Below are positions 14,631-19,421 of a stretch of DNA of 19,421 bases, piece by piece (within the stretch, counting starts at the first letter, position 1; every line of letters starts with the position of its first letter). The notes beneath the pieces are model-generated. The model was given only the letters and a program-made list of their open reading frames with translations. It made no database searches and was not told where the DNA came from. Source of the DNA: Planctomycetaceae bacterium (GTDB taxonomy: Bacteria > Planctomycetota > Planctomycetia > Pirellulales > UBA1268). The DNA lies in contig PKCL01000245.1 of assembly GCA_002862165.1 (NCBI GenBank), positions 1 through 19,421 on the forward strand, in the 5' to 3' direction. The position numbers were made by a program, and so were the translations under genes.

Positions 14631-15539
14631 ATGAACCTTTCACATCCAAGCCCCTCATGCACAACCGTCTATCAGCAAGCTGAAATCATTGCTCACAAGC
14701 AAATTGCTGAAGCGACATGGCGGATTCGTATTGTCTGCCCCCACCTTGCTAAGACGGCTTGCCCCGGGCAATTTGCAATGGTCCGTCTCGCCAATCAGAA
14801 CGACCCACTTCTTGCCCGACCTCTCGCTGTGTATGACGTGTTCGCGGATGACCAAAAACTTGACCATTGGCAACCAACACCTTCATCGTCACCGATTCAC
14901 CAGAGGAATCAAAAATTTGTTGATTTCGTCTATGCAGTCGGCGGTAAATTTACAACTGCCTTAACGAACTTGCGTCCAGGTGACTGTATCTCGCTCTGGG
15001 GGCCTCTTGGTAACGGTTTTGAAACTCCAGCTGTGAAGCATCTTGTTCTTGTGGCTGGTGGTATCGGACAGACTGCACTTCTCATGCTCGGCCGTGATTT
15101 CTTAGCTAAAGTTCCTTCAGGCCATGTCACGTTCTGCTGGGGCGCGCGACACGCCGATTTATTCGGACACACTGAAGACTTTGTGAATCATGGCATGCAA
15201 CTCAGCCTAGCGACACTTGATGGATCAAAGGGCTTTCATGGCACGGTTATCGATCTTCTTGATAACATGGATAAAGAAAATGCGTTCGAGGCAACTGCAC
15301 AGCCTGCCATCGCATGCTGCGGACCTGAAGGAATGATGGCCGCTGTCGCAAAGTGGACAGCAGACCGATCGTTCAAGTGCCAAGTCTCACTAGAGACACC
15401 AATGGCCTGTGGAATTGGAATTTGCTTCAGTTGCGTTGCACCCATTATCGATCAGAAAGGCAACTGGGACTACAAAAGAACTTGTATCGAAGGCCCTGTG
15501 TTTGACAGTCAACATGTTGACTGGGGTACGATGATTTAA
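14631..15539 (+). CDS. pyrK: PyrK-like dihydroorotate dehydrogenase electron transfer subunit
   Basis: An FAD/2Fe-2S reductase of the ferredoxin-NADP reductase superfamily, 302 residues. In PyrD-IB/PyrK systems it passes electrons from dihydroorotate oxidation to NAD+. The FAD domain shows GQFAMVRL and LLARPLAVYDV, and the NAD domain shows LVLVAGGIGQTALLML. The C-terminal cluster site is CGIGICFSC plus a later Cys: Cys260, Cys265, Cys268 and Cys285, close to the C-x4-C-x2-C-x(12-17)-C of PyrK. The lysine/arginine-rich FAD contact RPL is as in the family. No pyrD lies next to it in this window, so the partner must be elsewhere, and a role as another oxidoreductase subunit is possible. The Shine-Dalgarno sequence is weak. 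A short frame ending in CTATGA overlaps its ATG. It converges with rpsT. Confidence 0.88.
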   Translation: MNLSHPSPSCTTVYQQAEIIAHKQIAEATWRIRIVCPHLAKTACPGQFAMVRLANQNDPLLARPLAVYDVFADDQKLDHWQPTPSSSPIHQRNQKFVDFVYAVGGKFTTALTNLRPGDCISLWGPLGNGFETPAVKHLVLVAGGIGQTALLMLGRDFLAKVPSGHVTFCWGARHADLFGHTEDFVNHGMQLSLATLDGSKGFHGTVIDLLDNMDKENAFEATAQPAIACCGPEGMMAAVAKWTADRSFKCQVSLETPMACGIGICFSCVAPIIDQKGNWDYKRTCIEGPVFDSQHVDWGTMI

Positions 15540-15575
15540 AATCATCCGGCTTCACTTAGCACTTGCGGCCTGTCT

Positions 15576-15851
15576 TCAGTCTGTCGCTGATTGTGCTGCC
15601 ACAATTCGGGCACAGAGCCTCGATTTGATTCTGGCTGCTTTATTTTTGTGAATTGTCTTCGCCGTCGCCGCTCGGTCGGCCTTCTTAGCAACAGAGTGGA
15701 ATAGACTCTTGGCGGCAACAACATCTTTCTCGGAGATTGCCTCAAGTACTTTGCGGATTGCTGTTTTCATTTCTGACTTCACAGCCCTATTACGATCACG
15801 ACTTCGAACATTTTGACGCAATCGTTTTTTTGCACTTGCCGAATGAGGCAT
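15576..15851 (-). CDS. rpsT: 30S ribosomal protein S20
   Basis: Small-subunit protein bS20, binding 16S rRNA. The chosen start is the ATG at 15851 (MPHSASAKKRLRQNVRSR), giving 91 residues, because GAGGA (plus positions 15861-15865) lies 9 bases upstream; the in-frame ATG at 15860 directly abuts that site and is too close. The Lys/Arg-rich N-terminus, the SAKKRLRQN..R..NR motif, the VKSEMKTAIRKV helix and the ATAKTIHKNKAARIKSRL helix are the S20 signature, and the length is normal (85-95). It lies downstream of the TPR gene on the same strand and converges with pyrK. No clear terminator follows it. Confidence 0.96.
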   Translation of the reverse strand: MPHSASAKKRLRQNVRSRDRNRAVKSEMKTAIRKVLEAISEKDVVAAKSLFHSVAKKADRAATAKTIHKNKAARIKSRLCARIVAAQSATD

Positions 15852-15894
15852 GTCTGTCATTCCTCGACTTGATTAGGAGCAGGATCTCGATGGA

Positions 15895-16008
15895 CTATTT
15901 GAACACTAAAAATAACCGACAGAACGCAATTCCGCCAGTACCCAGACAAAACAAGCCCAATCCGAGGGTTTCCGGAATTTGCAGACTAAAAACTGATCCT
16001 TCAAGCAT
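15895..16008 (-). CDS. Possible 37-residue membrane peptide coupled to the TPR gene
   Basis: On the minus strand an ATG at 16008 overlaps the TPR stop codon (ATGCTTGA). The frame runs 37 codons to TAG at 15895-15897, just before the S20 ribosome-binding site. The peptide has a polar start (MLEGSVFSLQ), then IPETLGLGLFCLGTGGIA as a probable single membrane helix, and ends FCRLFLVFK. AGAAG directly before the ATG is too close for a good ribosome-binding site, so coupled re-initiation would be needed. It vaguely resembles a PEP-CTERM helix (PE..LGL.....GL...R), but no host protein is attached. Reality is uncertain. Confidence 0.35.
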   Translation of the reverse strand: MLEGSVFSLQIPETLGLGLFCLGTGGIAFCRLFLVFK

Positions 16009-17383
16009 CTTCTGAATTCAATTTTTCGAGACGCTGTGCCACATCGCGGTACCCAAAATCAATCTCAGCAAGATTCGAAAGAAACTTCAAAGCTGCGTCC
16101 CTATCTTTCATAGCCGCAGCTAAAACTCCTGCTCGGTATAATGCTCTTTTCTGCAAATCAATCTCTCGGTCTCCCAAGCTTTCTACTGCCGTCTGATAAT
16201 TCCTCATGGCTAAGGGATACTGCTTAATTTTCTGAAAACATTCCCCTAGTTCAAGAGCTACCGCTCCGCGGCGACGTGAGTCGACCTGCACTGCCTGGAA
16301 ATATTTAATTGCTTCGGCAGGGCTTCCAGCAGTTTTTAGTCGTATAGCAAGCTCAAACTTCCAACTAACATTATCTGGATATCTTTCTACTCGTGCAGCA
16401 AAAATATCAATTTCTTGTTTCACGAGAACTGTTCTTAATCGATCTAATGTTTCTCTAGTTGCTTCACTATCTGTGATTTGCACCTGCTTTTCTGCAAGCA
16501 TAACTCTACGTTTTGACCATCGAATTTGTCTGTCTTCAAGATGCTCTCGAACTTTTAAGTCATTTCCTGATGCCGCTAAGGCGTCAACAAGCACTTTTTC
16601 GGCTTCTTCGATGGAAGCTTCTCGTTCGAGTAAATCGGCTAACTCAAAGGCAGTCTCATGATCAGTCGGTGAATTAGCTAATTTTTTCTGCAGTTGCTCC
16701 AATAGTGTTGCACCACTTTCTTCTTTGGAACTCACTCCACGATCTGCTTGTTTTCTTAGAGTTTTTTCTACACTGAGTCGTGCAATCTCTTGCTCAGCTT
16801 CTTCCCGCACACTTTTGGTTCCTGCAAGCCGCTGCCAGCAGGATATTGCTTGATCGTACTCACCGAGGCGTTCCTTATAATTCGCGCAGTGCTTGTTTAC
16901 TGCAATGTCTTTTGGCGCTACGTCAAGTGCTTGACGTAGAAAAAGCCCCTGCGTATCAAGATAATTCACTGAACCACAGGCCTCCGCCAGACTCAGAATA
17001 CATGCAGTGTCAAACGGATCCTTCTTAAGGACGTCAAGACCTGTCTTGATAGCTTCTCTCGTCTTTCCACTGGCGAGGAGACGCTTCAAGCTACCCCGAC
17101 TTCCGGCAGAAAACAGAGACGCGAGCCCACCTTTTTTCTTTCCCTTAAACTTTTTGGATAAGGCTTCCAAGAATCCTTGTAGATAAATTGCACTTCTTGG
17201 ATCTCCCGTGACGCAACTCCCAAATAACTCAATCGCATAGTCATAATTACCTTTCCGCAGGTTATCCGACCCTGTGGTGAAGCATTTTGTCAGTCGGCTA
17301 CGTTCGACCGGTGATGGCGGAGATAGACCCCCGACATCCCTCTGCATTCCAACTGCTTGTGTTTCTTCAGTTTTTCCTGACAT
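16001..17383 (-). CDS. Tetratricopeptide-repeat (TPR) protein
   Basis: Predicted 460 residues, no signal peptide, so likely cytoplasmic. The whole protein is helical with degenerate TPR-like units: GSDNLRKGNYDYAIELFGSC at about 38-57, then ASGKTREAIKTGLDVLKKDP, RLGEYDQAISCWQRLAG, LANSPTDHETAFELADLLER, RYPDNVSWKFELAIRLKTAG, SPAEAIKYFQAV and KIKQYPLAMRNYQTAVESLG. A Lys/Gly-rich loop (SKKFKGKKKGGLASLF) lies at about residues 75-90. A long Glu/Lys/Arg helical segment (about 200-310) separates the two TPR blocks. Such proteins act as scaffolds; no partner can be named. AGGA lies a few bases before the ATG. The next gene on the strand is rpsT. The 233 bases to the divergent cobA-hemD gene hold weak promoter-like elements only. 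No enzymatic domain is seen. Confidence 0.85.
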   Translation of the reverse strand: MSGKTEETQAVGMQRDVGGLSPPSPVERSRLTKCFTTGSDNLRKGNYDYAIELFGSCVTGDPRSAIYLQGFLEALSKKFKGKKKGGLASLFSAGSRGSLKRLLASGKTREAIKTGLDVLKKDPFDTACILSLAEACGSVNYLDTQGLFLRQALDVAPKDIAVNKHCANYKERLGEYDQAISCWQRLAGTKSVREEAEQEIARLSVEKTLRKQADRGVSSKEESGATLLEQLQKKLANSPTDHETAFELADLLEREASIEEAEKVLVDALAASGNDLKVREHLEDRQIRWSKRRVMLAEKQVQITDSEATRETLDRLRTVLVKQEIDIFAARVERYPDNVSWKFELAIRLKTAGSPAEAIKYFQAVQVDSRRRGAVALELGECFQKIKQYPLAMRNYQTAVESLGDREIDLQKRALYRAGVLAAAMKDRDAALKFLSNLAEIDFGYRDVAQRLEKLNSEDA

Positions 17384-17606
17384 GCTTCCTACAATTACAC
17401 AGAGAATACAACAACGCCCCTACTGTTGAATCTTAACAGACCTTACGAATAGCCTAAAAGAGCCCGTTAACTAACGACCAGCTTTCAACGAAGATTCGAC
17501 GCAGTTAAGTTTTATAAGGATACCTGATTACGACCTGTCTGATGAAATAATTGCAACAATTTGCACACTCCCTTGAGTTGCTTCGTTATGCTGAGAGGGA
17601 AAATCC

Positions 17607-17610
17607 AAGG
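17607..17610 (+). promoter_or_regulatory. Ribosome-binding site deciding the cobA-hemD start
   Basis: AAGG lies 6 bases before the ATG at 17617. The open frame reaches back to a TTG at 17551, but the 22 residues before Met23 are not conserved-looking and have no such site. Confidence 0.5.
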
Positions 17611-17616
17611 TGTTTG

Positions 17617-19245
17617 ATGAAAAGCCTCCTTACTTCAAACGGTCATGTTACTTACTCGCCTCTTGGAAAAGAGCCTGGCAGCACTGTGTGCAATGGGCAT
17701 GTCATCTTTGTGGGTGCCGGCCCAGGCCAGCCCGATCTTCTGACTGTTCGTGCTACTCGAGCACTCGAGCAGGCCAACGTCGTAGTCTACGACCAACTCG
17801 TTTCTCCTGCTGTCCTTAATCTGATTCAACCTGACGCACAGAAAATCTCACTAGCGGAGATTCTCGATGGGTCTACGGGTAAAGATGTTGGCCAGACAAT
17901 CGGAAAATGTCTTGCTCAATACGCAACAGACAGCCGGAATGTTGTCCGCCTCAAGGGAGGCGACCCTACAATTTTCGCGAGGCTTCGAGAAGAAATTGAG
18001 CCTCTCAACAAATATTCTATCTCCTTCGAAATCATTCCTGGTATCACATCCGCAACTGCGGCGGCTGCAGCGGCTGGCACACCTCTCACATCACGAAATA
18101 TTTCATCGAGCCTCACCATCGTCACTGGCCACGAAGCGAAAGAAAAGCAAGACACAATTGATTACGACAAACTTTCGATCCAAGAAGGAACTGTCGTGAT
18201 CTATATGGGAGTTGACCAGGTACAACACTGGTCTGATGCTCTTCTAAAAGCGGGAAGAGCACCTGATACACCAGTCACTTTTGTGAGCCGTTGTAGCTGG
18301 CCAGACCAGCGTATTATCCAAACTACACTCAGTTCATGTGCCGCTGATATCGACGTTGCTCGACTTCCTTCACCAGCAGTTGCTGTGATTGGTGAGACGC
18401 CACTGTGCAACCCACACCATGACGACGACCAAAGACCGCTGCGAGGGTGCCGAATCTTAGTTACTCGCCCGGCAGGGCAAGCTGACTCGGTTATTGCTGA
18501 TATTACGCAACGGGGTGGCGAGGCAATGCACCTGCCATTAATCGAAATTGTTCCAGCTACAGATACGCAAGAGCTAATAAGTGCTATCACAGAGGCATGG
18601 TCTTTCGACTGGATCGTATTCACGAGTGCCAACGGTGTTGACCACTTTTGCAGGCAACTCCAACTTCTTCATCGCGATCCGAGAGCATTAGGAACTGCCC
18701 AACTTGCTGCTATTGGTCCTGCTACCGCAGCCGCCCTTGAGAATCATGGTTTGGTCTGCGACTTAATTCCTGACAGATGGCTCTCCGAGGGATTTGTAGC
18801 AGCATTCAATCAGAGTCGTGAAAAGAAGCGGTTTCTTCTTATCCAAGCTGAGCGGGGTCGTGATGTATTACGCAAAGAACTCATAGCGGCAGGCCATGAA
18901 GTTCGGCAGGTGGCCGCTTACAAGAGCCAACCAACGACAACTGATCGACGCACAACTATCCGAATGATTGAACAGTTTCCAATCACGTGGATCCTGCTCA
19001 CGAGTTCTTTTATTGCAGAAACTGCCGTGAGTATCTTCGGAAATCGACTTCGTTCTTGGAAAATTGCAAGTATTTCACCTATCACATCCTCAAAGTTGAT
19101 CCAACTTGGTTACCCAGCAACGGTCGAGGCAAGCGAGTCCACAATGGATTCACTTTTGGATTCGATAGTATCTTGGCAAAGTCATGATTCAAACGACTCG
19201 AGGTGTCAAGAAATGCCGGCAAGGAAAACAATGCCGACCGAATAA
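17617..19245 (+). CDS. cobA-hemD: Fused uroporphyrinogen-III C-methyltransferase / uroporphyrinogen-III synthase
   Basis: Two consecutive tetrapyrrole enzymes in one 542-residue protein. Domain 1 (to about residue 265) is SUMT (CobA/CysG-A type), which dimethylates uroporphyrinogen III to precorrin-2 on the route to sirohaem and B12: FVGAGPGQPDLLT (Gly-rich S-adenosylmethionine loop at about 31-43), VVYDQLVSPAVL, VVRLKGGDPTIFARL and PGITSATAAAAAAGTPLTSR. Domain 2 (from about residue 275) is HemD (uroporphyrinogen-III synthase), which closes hydroxymethylbilane to uroporphyrinogen III: RILVTRPAGQADS, DWIVFTSANGVDHF and AAIGPATAAALE. The fusion lets the HemD product pass directly to SUMT; such fusions are known in several bacterial groups. 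The C-terminus has about 20 extra polar residues. It is divergent from the TPR gene. Confidence 0.95.
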   Translation: MKSLLTSNGHVTYSPLGKEPGSTVCNGHVIFVGAGPGQPDLLTVRATRALEQANVVVYDQLVSPAVLNLIQPDAQKISLAEILDGSTGKDVGQTIGKCLAQYATDSRNVVRLKGGDPTIFARLREEIEPLNKYSISFEIIPGITSATAAAAAAGTPLTSRNISSSLTIVTGHEAKEKQDTIDYDKLSIQEGTVVIYMGVDQVQHWSDALLKAGRAPDTPVTFVSRCSWPDQRIIQTTLSSCAADIDVARLPSPAVAVIGETPLCNPHHDDDQRPLRGCRILVTRPAGQADSVIADITQRGGEAMHLPLIEIVPATDTQELISAITEAWSFDWIVFTSANGVDHFCRQLQLLHRDPRALGTAQLAAIGPATAAALENHGLVCDLIPDRWLSEGFVAAFNQSREKKRFLLIQAERGRDVLRKELIAAGHEVRQVAAYKSQPTTTDRRTTIRMIEQFPITWILLTSSFIAETAVSIFGNRLRSWKIASISPITSSKLIQLGYPATVEASESTMDSLLDSIVSWQSHDSNDSRCQEMPARKTMPTE

Positions 19246-19421
19246 GCCGCAAAAGTGCAAATCGCTGAAGGGATTCGGTTTTAGCGTCGATACGATCGTA
19301 ACTGACAATGTTGTGAATAGGGAGTTGGCACCCTAGCTCATGGCGTGCACGAGGGCATTTGCTGCTCAACCACGGTTCATTGTGTTTCGGAATCATATCG
19401 GAGAATCAGTGTGCATTACCA
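19246..19421. other. Window end, no confident gene; possible start of the next gene
   Basis: No complete gene. On the plus strand two frames stay open to the edge: from ATG at 19340, and from GTG at 19409 or 19411 behind GGAG (19400-19403), with 5 to 7 bases spacing. A gene starting at 19411 would begin with only Met-His-Tyr inside the window. The antisense frame 19082-19396 overlaps cobA-hemD and is not supported. Confidence 0.25.

Noticed and set aside
14592..14633. Leader peptide of 13 codons overlapping the pyrK start
   Set aside because: An AAGG directly precedes its ATG without spacing, and no attenuator hairpin is visible; probably chance.
15508..15521. Perfect 14-bp palindrome GTCAACATGTTGAC as a regulator site
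   Set aside because: It lies within conserved-looking coding sequence near the pyrK end, away from any promoter; one such palindrome in 19 kb may be chance. Mentioned only with the pyrK finding.
1..19421. Mobile element, CRISPR, toxin-antitoxin or defence island
   Set aside because: No transposase, integrase, terminal inverted repeat pair, spaced repeat array or defence-type gene was found; tandem repeats occur only in recA.

Overview
The window looks like a chromosomal segment of a planctomycete, probably of the Pirellulales/Pirellulaceae type. This is inferred from protein style, not from a marker search. The clues are a RecA with a Lys-rich N-terminal tail, a Zn-dependent mannose-6-phosphate isomerase starting with a YLWGG-type motif, a glutamyl-tRNA synthetase with an insertion after the KLSKR loop, and several small proteins and lipoproteins (RFDPY..D.AP style) of a kind I associate with this phylum. 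The content is mostly housekeeping. I see no insertion sequence, prophage, CRISPR array, restriction or defence locus, or rRNA.

Layout, left to right. A tRNA-Asp(GUC) on the minus strand has its own small terminator. It is followed by a small protein ending in a bL12-C-terminal-like helix-turn-helix (468-809, +), a low-complexity Ser/Pro/Ala lipoprotein (851-1960, -) and a Mn-type superoxide dismutase with a strong terminator (2149-2757, -). A six-helix membrane protein (3022-4128, +) precedes gltX (4182-5741, +), and a PfkB-family kinase follows (5856-6758, +). After a 381-base gap come recA (7140-8309, +), a near-perfect intrinsic terminator and alaS (8552-11182, +). Thiol peroxidase tpx (11194-11724, -) converges on alaS, with both stop codons inside one palindrome.

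The second half holds a 56-residue membrane protein that is easy to miss (11901-12071, +), mannose-6-phosphate isomerase (12129-13112, +), an 85-residue lipoprotein (13226-13483, +), an RluB-type pseudouridine synthase (13488-14570, +) and a PyrK-like FAD/2Fe-2S subunit (14631-15539, +). On the minus strand lie a TPR protein (16001-17383), a possible 37-residue coupled membrane peptide (15895-16008) and ribosomal protein S20 (15576-15851). Last comes a fused uroporphyrinogen-III methyltransferase/synthase (17617-19245, +).

The genes serve translation (tRNA-Asp, GltX, AlaS, S20, RluB), DNA repair (RecA), peroxide/superoxide defence (Sod, Tpx), sugar metabolism (ManA, PfkB kinase), pyrimidine synthesis (PyrK) and tetrapyrrole synthesis (CobA-HemD). 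Nothing in the window amounts to a clearly new system. The more novel material is the small uncharacterised proteins: the bL12-like protein, the two tiny membrane ORFs and the two lipoproteins.
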